NCBI GenBank assembly: GCA_003427395.1
Contig: BFEA01000149.1
Coordinates: forward strand, 993,802 to 1,020,692
Length of the DNA stretch: 26,891 bases
Source: Chara braunii
Lineage: Eukaryota; Streptophyta; Charophyceae; Charales; Characeae
Reading direction: 5' to 3'
The notes beneath the pieces were generated by a model. The model worked only from the letters and a program-made list of their open reading frames with translations, was not told where the DNA came from and did not search any database. This document shows positions 9,940 through 19,074 of the stretch, piece by piece (position 1 is the stretch's first letter; every line of letters starts with the position of its first letter). A program made the translations under genes and the position numbers.

Positions 9940-10695
9940 AGGCCTACGCGAGGCATGACTTACCTCCACCTTACGGGAGCTGTCACCTCCCTTCGGTAGG
10001 CGTATCCCTGCCGAGCTACCAGTCCACAGTACAAAAGTTGATTAGTTGCAATCGCAGAGGTGGACCAGCCGAGGGCGTTTCTCGTTCGCTGTAGCATAGG
10101 GTGTACGCGCGGTAATACGCCTCCGTCGGACCCGCATGCGAACCGACGCACTGGGGAGGCTGAAATCCCAAGCGCGGCTCGATGTCGGTCGATTAGGATG
10201 TATCCTAGTCACCACGCATACACCACTCTACGAACGCAAAAATAAAACACACACACGCACACATCAAACAACGTGACAACACTCCTAGTCCCTTCAGTAG
10301 CCATCTCATAACTTTCCGACGCGAAAATTGGGTAGGCGTCACGTGCGAGACTTAGCATAAAGCCGCGCGGACGCAAGGCTAACTCATATCGACTAGCAAT
10401 GCAAACGTACGCAAGCAGTCACAATGATGGCGTATGACGTAGTACCCATACTCATGCGATCCTCGTTAATCTCGAGGGTCGCGTTGACACTCAAGTGTCG
10501 GTTGACACGCGGCTTGAGGGTTAGTCTTTCGACGCTGGACAACCGCCATGCGCGGTTAAAGACCACACACCCTCTTCTGCACCCTATGCACAGTGGGTGG
10601 TACACAAGTCCATATATGTGGTGGCAGTCGTTCCTTACTGCCCTAGAGATGAGTCCCACTTTGGGCCTGGACGGGGTTCAAGGTCCTTGTCCAGG
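9940..10695 (+). repeat. Left arm of a ~2-kb inverted repeat
   Basis: The arm starts with GGCCTACGCGAGGCATGAC and ends around GGCCTGGACGG. By eye it matches the reverse complement of 11190-11929 over its whole length, with scattered substitutions and small indels. Mirror-image open frames on the two arms are a by-product and not genes. Confidence 0.92.
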
Positions 10696-11189
10696 ACATC
10701 CCAAGCCCTAGACTTTGCAGGGAAGGGACCTCCCCTCGTGCAGAGCCTATTTACTCCGCCCGTCGGGATACCCAACCCTAGGGGCAGAAGTGTCGCGAGG
10801 GCCGAACGGCATGTCCTTCAGCCGTTCAATATCGTGAAGGGTAACCCCCCACGATATATTCCTTCAGTCATTCAATATCGCGAGGCCGGAGCCACGATTA
10901 CCGCGTATGACTAGCATCGTCAGTTGGTGTAGGACGGGTCTGCAACCGTGCAACTTTATATCCCAAGTCTTGCGCGGGACGTCTCGCCGTCCTAGCGTCA
11001 AGAGTTATGGGATCAAGAGATTCGTACATATGCACGAGTGTTCAGGATCGATATAGGCCGCCGACGCCAAGCGAAAAAGTACCTCAGGGTTATGATTTTC
11101 TCGGATAGGGGTACCCTTGGCCTATACTTGCTTTTTAAGACTTATCATGGTTAGACGTTGTAGTCTGTGGCAGCCGTCAAAGTCAAACT
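10696..11189. other. Spacer of the large inverted repeat
   Basis: About 490 bases of unique sequence separate the arms. A short imperfect repeat, CCTTCAG..TTCAATATCG, occurs near 10815 and again near 10861. No transposase or other coding region is recognisable. Confidence 0.7.
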
Positions 11190-11929
11190 CCTTGACTTCC
11201 GTCCAGGCCCTGAGTGAGACTCATCTCCAGGGCAGTAACGAACGACTGCCACCACAGGTATGGACCTGTGTACCACCCGCTCTGCACAGAGTGCAGAAGA
11301 GGGTGTGTGGTCTTCAACCTCGCATGGCGGTTATCCAACGTCGAGAGACTAACCCTCGAGGCACGTGTCAGCCGACACTTGAGTGTCAACGCGACCCTCG
11401 AGATTAACGAGGATCGCATGAGAATGGGTACTACGTAGTACGCCATCATTGCGATTGCTTGCGTACGCTTGCATTGCTAGTCGATATAAGTTAGCCCTGC
11501 GTCCGCGCAGCTTTATGCTAAGTCTCGCGCTTGACGCCTACCCTTCCGCGTCGGAAAGTTATGGGGCTACTGAAGGGACTAGGAGTGTTGTTGCGTTGTT
11601 TGATGTGTGCGTGCGTGTGTTTTATTTTTGCGTTCGTAGAGTGGTGTATGCGTGGTGAGTGAGATACGTCCTGACGTCAAGCCGCGCTTGGGATTTCAGC
11701 CTCCCAGTGCGTCGGTTCGCATGCGGGTCTGACGGAGGCGTATTACCGCGCGTACCCCCTATGCTACAGCGAACGAGAAACGCCCTCGGCTGGTCCACCT
11801 CTGTGATTGCAACTGATCAGCTTTCGTACTGTGGGCTGGTAGCTCGGCGGGGATATGCCCACCGAAGGGAGGTGACAACTCCCGTAAGGTGGAGGTAAGT
11901 CGTGCCTCGCGTAGGCCCTATCCTGTTGT
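11190..11929 (-). repeat. Right arm of the ~2-kb inverted repeat
   Basis: This is the reverse complement of 9940-10695. It lies about 160 bp upstream of a primer binding site at 12088. It may therefore be part of the 5' LTR of the gag element, with the left arm being a second LTR copy in opposite orientation. The other reading is long terminal inverted repeats of a DNA transposon. Neither is proved: I saw no clear TG...CA LTR ends. Confidence 0.9.
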
Positions 11930-12087
11930 AGGGGCTCGCGGGAGGTATGGCTGGTGCACTCGGCCGGAGCGGCTTGCGGAAGCTCCATGTATATTCGCGA
12001 CGAAGGATTTAAACCAACTCCTGCGTGACGCGGCCGGGAGGGTCCCGCGCTGCCCTAGTGCGGTGCCGGACCGATGCGCTCGAGAGG
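11930..12087 (+). other. Sequence between palindrome arm and PBS, possible LTR 3' part
   Basis: A GC-rich 158 bases with no counterpart outside the left arm of the palindrome. Its position directly before a PBS makes it a candidate R/U5 region of an LTR. A terminal CA was not found next to the PBS. Confidence 0.35.
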
Positions 12088-12104
12088 TGGCGCCGTTGCC
12101 GGGG
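12088..12104 (+). promoter_or_regulatory. Primer binding site complementary to tRNA-Asp 3' end
   Basis: TGGCGCCGTTGCCGGGG is the reverse complement of the plant tRNA-Asp(GUC) 3' end, including CCA, as I recall it. It is the PBS type used by some plant Ty3/gypsy elements such as Athila. It lies about 370 bases before the gag frame, which is a normal position. The leader 12105-12476 between PBS and gag shows no other feature. Confidence 0.8.
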
Positions 12105-12476
12105 ATAACGGAAGCCTACCGTTGTCCCTGGTGGAACGACATCCGGGTATGGAAGTGAGGGAGAATAAGGCATGGTTGGGTAGGTGATGAGTGAGCGGTA
12201 TGGTGCCTTGTTTGGTTATGTGCATGAAAGACCTGGTTACTAATGGACTTGATTGATAGGTGAAGTGATTGTGTGACTGAAAAGACTGCATAGGGGGCCT
12301 CATGTTAGGGACTGACTCCACTAAGAAGAGCCAAGGAGTAAAGGTAGTGCCTGCTAGATCAAAAGGAAAGAAAGAGCGATACAAGAACCTTGATAGAAGT
12401 ATGTTACGTCGAGGCGCTGAATGAAACTTTTCATTTTCCTTCTTAACAGGAAGGTAGCAGGAGGCAGCCAACCAAG

Positions 12477-14354
12477 ATGTAAGGAGGTGGGGACGCCGCC
12501 CCGAGAAAGGTCCTAACGCTCGACGATCTTGTCGAGGCCCTGGACAAGCGTGAGAGGGCGCCGAGCAATGTTCCGAAAGTTGATACGTTCCATTTAAAAG
12601 GGGAACGGGTATCCGATTGGCTGGACCTGGTTGAGCAGGCGCTGGTGGGACTGGCGGACGAGGTAAGGTTTCAGCGGATTATGAGATACGTCCTTCATAG
12701 CCACCATCAGGGAGTGAGCAAGGTTGTGGACGCCGCCAATGGCAGCTGGGCAAGGTTCAGGGAAGGGATGTTAAGGAAGTACAGGTTAGGGGACGACCTA
12801 TTGACTATGGCTGACTTGGAAGCCATGAACAAGGATGATTTTTCCACGATCGGGGCGTTCGTGCACGAGTTCAAGAAGAAGGCAAGGAAGGTGCACGGGA
12901 TTTATGAAGAGGCGCAATGTGCCATCTTCCTGGGGTTGCTCACTGACACGGAAGCCTCGGAACTGACGAGTCATGGAGGGGAGAGTGAGAAGCTCATCTG
13001 CGCCACTATTGATAAAGGAGTGGAAGAGGGGAGTTTGGACCAGGTGGAGCAGCACCAGATGCGGGTACAGAGGCGAAAAAGAAAGGAAAGGGACGCCACC
13101 GCATCTGGGACCCCGGGGGTAAAGAGGATTGTTACGGACGTGCTGGCGGCGTTGGGTTATGATAATGAGGCGGAGGTGCAAAAAAGGGGGGTGACCGTGG
13201 TCCAAGGTCGAATATCAGGGGCAGCGGATGAGGAGGTTGGACGTGAGGACTACAGTGGGGAGGAAACGGACTCTCAGGTCCTGACTAAAGCCCAACGAAA
13301 GCAGCGCAATTTGCTGTTGGGAGGTCAAGGATCAGGGAAGGGGCAGACCCCTCAAGCAATTGCTGCGCCGCCACCTGCCCCCGCGACGGTGCCAGTGTCA
13401 GCAAGGCCATCGCAAATGGGGCCGCCACCAGCCTGTGGGCACTGGGTGCCGTATTGTCAGATAACACCCTGGCCCAGTTGTAACCACTGCACCTCGTGTG
13501 GAGGAAGCCAAGCCCACACTGGACAGATGGTCCTGTATTCGGGCCCACCGACAAGTGGGGGTCCGCCAAGTTATCCCGCGGCTCAAGGTCAGTTTGCGTC
13601 CCAACCGCCGCCCTCACAACAGGCATCGCAGACTAGCGTGGCTGGAGGAGGAAACCAGGGGCAAGGCGGACAGGGCAATGGAGGCCGAGTCCAAGGAGGC
13701 CAAGGAGGTGGTGGCCGAGGGCGAGGAAGGAATGACGGAGGTCGTGGGGGTGGATGGAATGGCCAAGGGGGCCAGGATCAAGGCAGCCAAGGCGGCCAGG
13801 AAGGGGGCTAAGGGTATGGAAGGCCCTGCTTTGATTGGCGAAATGCCACCTGCTGGCATTGTGGCTACCAAGGCCACACTATACGATTTTGTCAAGGACG
13901 GCGGGACGATGAGCTCTCCGGGTTGATCTCCACCAACATGGATGGAGATATATATGATAAATATGAAAAGTATATTGACCCGAAGACACCCGGCGGAGTC
14001 AGGCATGAGGCCCAGAGGCGAGCGATGGCAGGGCCAACACCCCCGGCCATGTTCAGGATGTGGCAGGAGAGAGAGGACCCGACCATAAGGGTCGAGGAGA
14101 TTGTGAGAGAGAGTGAGGAGGTAACTCAACGGCTAAAGGCAGGAGCTATAAAGGAGGAGCCGATAGTCGTTGAGTCGGATGACGAGGGGCAGAGGGACGG
14201 AAGAGAGTTGGCCATAGTCATCTTGGGGAAAATGGAGGATCTGCTGGAAAAAGTGGGTAGGTGCCAGCAGAAGCTGCAGACATTGTGTGACGAGACCCCG
14301 GAGAACACGGGGGAGTTACCCCGACCAATACTAGGAGGTAGGTGGATAGGCTAG
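12477..14354 (+). pseudogene. LTR-retrotransposon gag, interrupted by stops
   Basis: Gag packages the element RNA. One frame runs from 12483 to 14354 apart from TAA at 13809-13811. Near the N-terminus it has VPKVDTFHLKGERVSDWLDL, typical of Retrotrans_gag domains, then an Arg/Lys-rich segment, a Pro/Gln/Gly-rich linker, and a CCHC knuckle CWHCGYQGHTIRFC (C-x2-C-x4-H-x4-C) near 13851-13892. The knuckle lies after the stop, which separates it from the capsid part. The likely initiator ATG at 12477 is followed at once by TAA (12480-12482), a second break if this is the true start. The C-terminal part is acidic and the frame ends at 14354. No protease, RT, RNase H or integrase follows. Confidence 0.82.
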
Positions 14355-14620
14355 ATATAGGGCCATTAGGGAGTAGGCTACGGGGAAGGTTGAAAAGAAG
14401 ACTAAGAGTGGTGGAAAATGGGCTTAGGCCAATTGTCTTATTGTTTGGGGCCTTGGGCCCGGGGATTGTTCGTTTGAGAGTCAGTAACTGTGTTGTTGGG
14501 GTTAGCCCCACGGTAGGAAGCTGAACATTGGTGTCAGCATGAAATTTTGTTTGACCTGGGTTGTTTGTGAGGAATTCCCGGCCTCAAAGGTTTTATATAA
14601 TTGAATTCCTTGCTTTTTCC

Positions 14621-14621
<1 letters not shown>
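14355..14621 (+). other. LINE-like 3' tail attached to the gag element
   Basis: Non-coding. Bases 14519-14585 align with the last part of the LINE-A 3' UTR (9572-9641), including GAGGAATTCCCGGCCTC at 14569-14585. A poly(A) tract follows 36 bases later. This is a LINE end and not an LTR with polypurine tract. The exact gag/LINE junction between 14354 and 14519 cannot be fixed by eye. Confidence 0.7.

Positions 14622-14651
<30 letters not shown>
14622..14651 (+). repeat. Poly(A) tail of the gag/LINE-tail element
   Basis: Thirty A residues follow the LINE-like 3' tail on the plus strand and directly abut the 3' end of minus-strand LINE-B, so the two elements are tail to tail. Confidence 0.9.
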
Positions 14652-14652
<1 letters not shown>

Positions 14653-14732
14653 ACTGAAAGAGAGGTGGGGGACCTCACAATTCCACCCGGGGTTATCCCG
14701 ACAGCATTAGCCGGTTTCACTTACAGCCAACA

Positions 14733-15050
14733 GGGCTGGCCACTCTCATAAAAAATAATTCATACCAATAGGTGAAAACCTCATCACTAACACACATGCT
14801 CTTCTGGATCTCTTGCCAATACGCTCCAGCAACAGTATTCCTAAATATAAGTAAAAAATCAGCTACCTATTCTCTTCTACAGCAGACGTCTGGGCTGGCA
14901 ACTCTCATAAAAAACAATTCTTACCAATAGGTGAAAACCTCATCACTAACACACATACTCTTCTGGATTTCTTGACAATACGTTCCAGCAATAGTATTCC
15001 TGAATATAAGTCTAAAATCAGCTACCTATTCTATTCTACAACAGACGTCT
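14733..15050. repeat. 159-bp tandem duplication in the LINE-B 3' UTR
   Basis: Unit 1 (14733-14891) and unit 2 (14892-15050) are the same length and mostly identical. Both begin GGGCTGGC and end AGACGTCT. Confidence 0.95.
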
Positions 15051-15266
15051 AGTACGATGACCCGGACTAAACGACCGGGTGGAAGCCCTTGTTCCTCTGT
15101 GCACAAGACACTCTCCTAACGGACCACTGCGTCCCTAAAGAACCGAGTGTCCTGGTTATAGGCCCCAAAAAACTCTAACCTCCCCCCTACCGACCGAGTA
15201 CCTGGTCCCCTACTCTGATGGTTTCTCCCTATCTGACAGACCTACTCCCAGCCCTCCCTTCTAACC

Positions 15267-16320
15267 TTAACTACTCAGCCACCTCGAAATCACCAGGCCT
15301 CGTGTGGTATGTACCCCTGCTAGTTGATTTCCTTTCGCCCATGATCTCAGAAACCACCAAAGGTTCCTCCTTTGGCCCTTACCACACCTGGCTCTCCTGC
15401 GTCAGTCGGCCCAGATAGCTCTCCTTAGACCACCCTTAATATCTGTCTTGATCTTTTGATCCGAGAAGGGACGCCCTTCAAATTTGACTCTGTTTCTATC
15501 TGCCCAAATCACAGATCATATTATCCCCCTGGCCACATGTGCCACATACGGCCAACCTTTCTTCCCAGATTGAGTGTCCCCTTCAAAACCCAGCAAGACC
15601 AATCTTTCGTTCCACTCAATATCCTCTCCCCCTATCCTTTCCCAATGATCCTCCCACCACCTCCACACCCTTCTTGAGGCCGGACAATCCCACCACAAGT
15701 GTTTTGTGGATTCAAAAGGCCAAGAGCAGCGAGGGCATGTCAGCACCACCTCCATCCCTTTGCTACAAAGCCAAACTGCGGAAGGGGTAACCAATAAAGA
15801 CAGCATCCACAACAGACTCGCTTGTTTGAGGTCTGGCAAGGAGAGTAGAATACTCCCCAGTTTAAGGAACTCACCCTCTTTCCCCTGAAGGTCCTCCAAG
15901 AGGACAACACTCCATCTTGATATTGCCACCCCTGTTGGACTTCTCCCTTTGCGGGTAGCCATCCTATAAGGCTCCTTGACTATGAGGTTGGAGAGATCTA
16001 GACCACGTGGATTTGCCCTCGAAACAGTACCTCCTCTCCACTGCCAAGCTAGGGGGTCTATTGATAGTTCTCGCAGGGGGACCCTGCCCACCCATCTTGT
16101 GGATAATACTGTCCCTCTCCGGTTTCTTGTTTGAATAACTCTCACGTGGAGGGGGGTTGTCCATTGCCTGATAGTTTCTTCTTCACCAGGGACCACCAAC
16201 CCAGGCTGCTCCCCTGACTGCTCCCCCACTTTCCATTTCCGAACCTCTCGGAAGCCGCAGTCTATCAGGCGTTGCACCAGATGCAGAAGGACAGGGAAGG
16301 GAGGATCTCTGAGAAAGAAT
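15267..16320 (-). pseudogene. LINE-B ORF2 C-terminal remnant (zf-RVT region)
   Basis: The reading frame aligns with the end of LINE-A ORF2. Landmarks are IDPLAWQW (LDPVLWEW in A), ASLLWMLSLLVTPSAVWL, and the zinc finger CPRCSWPFESTKHLWWDC. The frame carries TGA at 15516-15518 and 15402-15404. Homology to LINE-A continues past both, through VIWADRNRVKFEGR and LRRAIWAD, so both are nonsense mutations and the natural end is about 15267. The endonuclease and RT are missing because of the 5' truncation. Confidence 0.85.
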
Positions 16321-16372
16321 ATTAGCATGGCCCCTGCGCAAGGATGACACGCATAAATCGAGAAATGGTCCC
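16321..16372 (+). pseudogene. 3' half of U6 snRNA (retropseudogene)
   Basis: Fifty-one bases from ATTAGCATGGCCCCTGCGCA to AGAAATGGTCC match the 3' half of plant U6 snRNA as I know it, with no difference noticed. The 5' half, including the ACAGAGA box, is absent or scrambled (GAGAAAGAAT precedes the match). There is no U6 promoter (USE/TATA) at the right place. The normal T-rich end is replaced by an A-rich tail at 16373-16393, so this is a reverse-transcribed fragment and not a gene. Confidence 0.9.
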
Positions 16373-16393
16373 AAAAAAAATAAAAAATAAAAA
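16373..16393 (+). repeat. A-rich tail of the U6 fragment
   Basis: Twenty-one bases of A interrupted by two T. The tail directly follows the U6 3' end. Confidence 0.85.
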
Positions 16394-16906
16394 TCTACAG
16401 GCGGGTTCCACCTTCCTCTCGCGGGCTCGATTGGTGCGCTTCCGCCAAGCTGAGCGCTAATTCGACCGCTCATACCAAGCGCGGGTCACCGATAACGGCA
16501 GGCGCGTCTGCCCGGGGGACCTACACGCACTATAGGACCACGACAGAGGCGACGTTCGACACCATCCACAATTACACGTTGACGGAGGTCATAAATAGCC
16601 GAGGCTATGGAGAACGCAATCGCAGACGCCTGTAATGGGACCTTGGAAAAAAAGAGCGATGACTCGAAGAAGTGTGACACAAGCAGCAGCAGGAGAACGT
16701 AGAATACAGAGAGAGAGAGAGAGGAGTGTTCACCGGTTGCGGGTAGAGAAAGTGAGGATTAGGGTTGATATCATCAGCAACATGGAAGTAGGAGTCAACG
16801 AGGAGGTACTCGGAGGTCAACGAAATGGAGGCTCCTATAGCGGAAGGGAGGTCATTCCCCACCTCAGGCCCCAAAACAGCCTCAAGATGAAGACGGCGTT
16901 AAAATA
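16394..16906. other. Unassigned, possibly LINE-C 5' UTR
   Basis: The start is GC-rich and a short GAGA run lies near 16710-16722. Phrases such as CGCTTCCGCC, ACCAAGCGC and GATAACGG loosely resemble the LINE-A 5' region (2260-2330), which would fit a related 5' UTR, but I cannot establish alignment. An open frame at 16635-16907 is not convincing. Confidence 0.4.
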
Positions 16907-17643
16907 ATGGAACTGGCAAGGTTGTGTTACGATGAAGAGATCGTGACAACTTCAGTAGATCCAGGGGAAGTGAATGTGAATGGAAGAGAAGTCAATGAAA
17001 TCGAATTGACAGAAGGAAGGTGGTGATCTTCTGTGAAGGAGCTCGGTTTTTACCAAAGAAACTGAAAGACGACATGGTGAGAGCTTATGAGGACGGTGTC
17101 CTACAGGATGGGAGTTTCGAGGCAGAGAGCTTCAGAAGCGGGAGAGTGAAGGTGGAGAGCCCCAACGTGGTATCGTATATTGCAAAGGCGATGGCGGTGG
17201 GCATGTGGTTGGTAGGTAAAGGGCACAACAACATCACTCTAGGAGTCACGAGATATGCGCTGGACTTTAAGTCATGGCTCACAGGGGCTCAACTCCATGA
17301 ACAACGGAGGAGGGAAGAAGAATCAACCTTCTAGGTAGTCGCGGTGCAAGTTCCACTTGACGCCATGTTTTATCTAGAAACTCGGATACTGAAGGCAATC
17401 GGGAAGGTGCTGCTTGCTCGTCCAGCAAAACGGGATCGGCTGAAACCCTTACTAATCAATCTTAAATTTGACCTGGATCCGGAGGCACGAGTGAACATGA
17501 AGGACAAAATTTGGTTATCACCTTCGAAGGGGACACACTCACTGTAAACCTGGCTTCGTCAGAACTCCATGGCCTTCTTCCACACAAAAGACCAGTGCCG
17601 AAGGAGCCCTGCACTCGAAAGACCAGTGGCTTCTTCCACATAT

Positions 17644-17751
17644 GAAGAATTCACGAAAAGTGAGAGCCTAAACATATGTGGAGCAGGGCCATCTTCTTTG
17701 TTTGGGCTCTCACTTTTTCTTTGTTTAAGCTCTCACTTTTCGTAAATCTTC
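17644..17751. repeat. Inverted repeat inside LINE-C ORF1
   Basis: Left arm 17644-17674 and right arm 17722-17751 pair over about 30 bases (core ACGAAAAGTGAGAG). A partial extra copy of the right-arm motif, GGGCTCTCACTTTTTC, lies at about 17704-17719. It sits where the zinc-knuckle codons should be, so it probably arose by local rearrangement or insertion. Confidence 0.85.
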
Positions 17752-18507
17752 GCAATAGCAGAATGGGGCGAGTCAAGAGCAAACACAAAGCAATCAATGG
17801 GCTACACATACAGCACAATAAGAGTATGAAGGCCCATTAGGACCAAGACCGAGTGCAATGGGAGGCGGTCAAGGAGCAGCAATAGGACCTCAACCAAGCG
17901 GGATGGCGTCCAACCACCAGGCCTTCACTCGGGGCTCGCGGTACCAGCCTTCGACCAATGGGCTATGCCGATTAGACTTATCAGGCAACCAATCAGCATT
18001 CATGCTATTGGTCGTGCAAGGGCCAATGGGACATTTCACGTCGCCAAGCAAGTATGGACTTCCCCCAGGTATGTTTGGAAACACGCAAGGCTTTTCAGGA
18101 GAAGGAGCGCTAGGCGGCTTCTTCCACCACCAACAAGGACGACCAACTACGTCAGGTCCAACAAGCAGGTCAATGGTAGCACAGACTGGAGGAGTAGGAG
18201 CGGACGGGGGATGGGGAATGGAGGACAGCAGGACAATGCGTCAGAGGAGAGTTCATGAAGAAAGAGAGGCGACAGGAGGACTTCGAACAATAGAAATATC
18301 ACCAAAGGGGTCTTTTACTTTAGAAACGGGAGGAGTTGCAGGGTCAACGCAACTCAAGAGACGAAGGGGAAATCTCACACCAGGGAAGCAGAGGAGATTA
18401 GTAGGTAGAGAAGAGAGCGTAACATCGATGCAAGGATTGAGAGGAGAACACTCAGGTTCGTCTCAATCGGATACCTCCCAAGGTCATGCGTGTGAGATAG
18501 GCACCCC

Positions 18508-18669
18508 GAGTTCAAAAACAACCTGTAGGAGGACCCCGGTGACACTGAGCAGAGGGCAACAAGATAACATCGAATCCAAGATCCTGCCGAGTTCAAAAAC
18601 AACCCATAGGAGGACCCCGGTGACATTGAGCAGAGGGCAACAAGATAGCATCGAATCCAAGATCCTCTC
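18508..18669 (+). repeat. 81-bp in-frame tandem duplication in LINE-C ORF1
   Basis: Units start at 18508 and 18589 with GAGTTCAAAAACAAC. The duplicated protein block contains RRTPVTLSRGQQD. A second, 50-bp spaced duplication of ATATCACGGTCAACTTGATC follows at about 18709 and 18759. Confidence 0.92.
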
Positions 18670-19074
18670 GATTTTCGACACGATGGTGAGGAATAACATG
18701 TCTGTTAATATCACGGTCAACTTGATCTCGCTAAGATCCTATCGATTTGTTGGAGCTCTGCTAATATCACGGTCAACTTGATCTTGCTAGTTTCACCTGA
18801 AACACTGATGCCGACAGTAAGTGTGACGATGATCCGGACAAGTATAAGAGATAAGTTCCAATTTTGCATGATTTCATAAATCCTTTTGCCCCACTTGATC
18901 GTAGACAATCCCGAAATCGGAAAGAAGATCAAATTATTTGTTTCGCTTTTGGATGTTCGATTCGTGTGGGGTCAACTGAAATTCTTGGGAAAAAAGGGTT
19001 TACGGATACTTTCAATAGCATGGATTGTCAATAACAAGAAGCAAAGGCCTCGACCATGTGGTCGAGACGGTCTA

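Larger units (their letters stand above)
14652..16320 (-). mobile_element. LINE-B: 5'-truncated LINE on the minus strand
   Basis: It carries only the C-terminal part of ORF2 plus a long 3' UTR. The 3' end has the shared stem-loop (15 bases at 14662-14676, GAGG/CCTC on either strand). Its 5' truncation point near 16320 abuts a U6 snRNA segment in opposite orientation. It is related to LINE-A but clearly diverged. Confidence 0.85.
16907..19074 (+). pseudogene. LINE-C: ORF1-only LINE relic
   Basis: Several frames align in order with LINE-A ORF1. MELARLCYDEE..VDPGE is at 16907. GRVKVESPNVVSY and VQVPLDAMFYLE..KAIG lie in 17020-17547. A damaged zinc knuckle region (FFHTKDQC) is near 17569-17595, the Gly-rich linker and TPGKQRRL are in 17858-18781, and the C-terminal block PHLIVDNPE..KKIKLFV is at 18886-19020. 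Breaks: TGA at 17024-17026, TAG at 17332-17334 where LINE-A has Trp, loss of the first Cys pair of the knuckle, and internal duplications. No ORF2, 3' stem-loop or poly(A) follows; the 363-bp repeat array begins instead. Confidence 0.83.

Noticed and set aside
9960-10151. Small frame conserved between the two palindrome arms
   Set aside because: Both copies are mirror images caused by the inverted repeat, and there is no evidence of protein-level conservation.
12105-12476. Leader intron between PBS and gag (GTAGGTGATG ... TTCTTAACAG)
   Set aside because: Plausible splice-like ends are common by chance, and there is no transcript evidence.
14355-14621. 3' LTR of the gag element
   Set aside because: The sequence does not match the region upstream of the PBS, has no polypurine tract, and ends in poly(A) with LINE similarity.
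16321-16372. Functional U6 snRNA gene
   Set aside because: Only the 3' half is present, there is an A-tail instead of a T terminator, and no upstream promoter elements at the expected distance.
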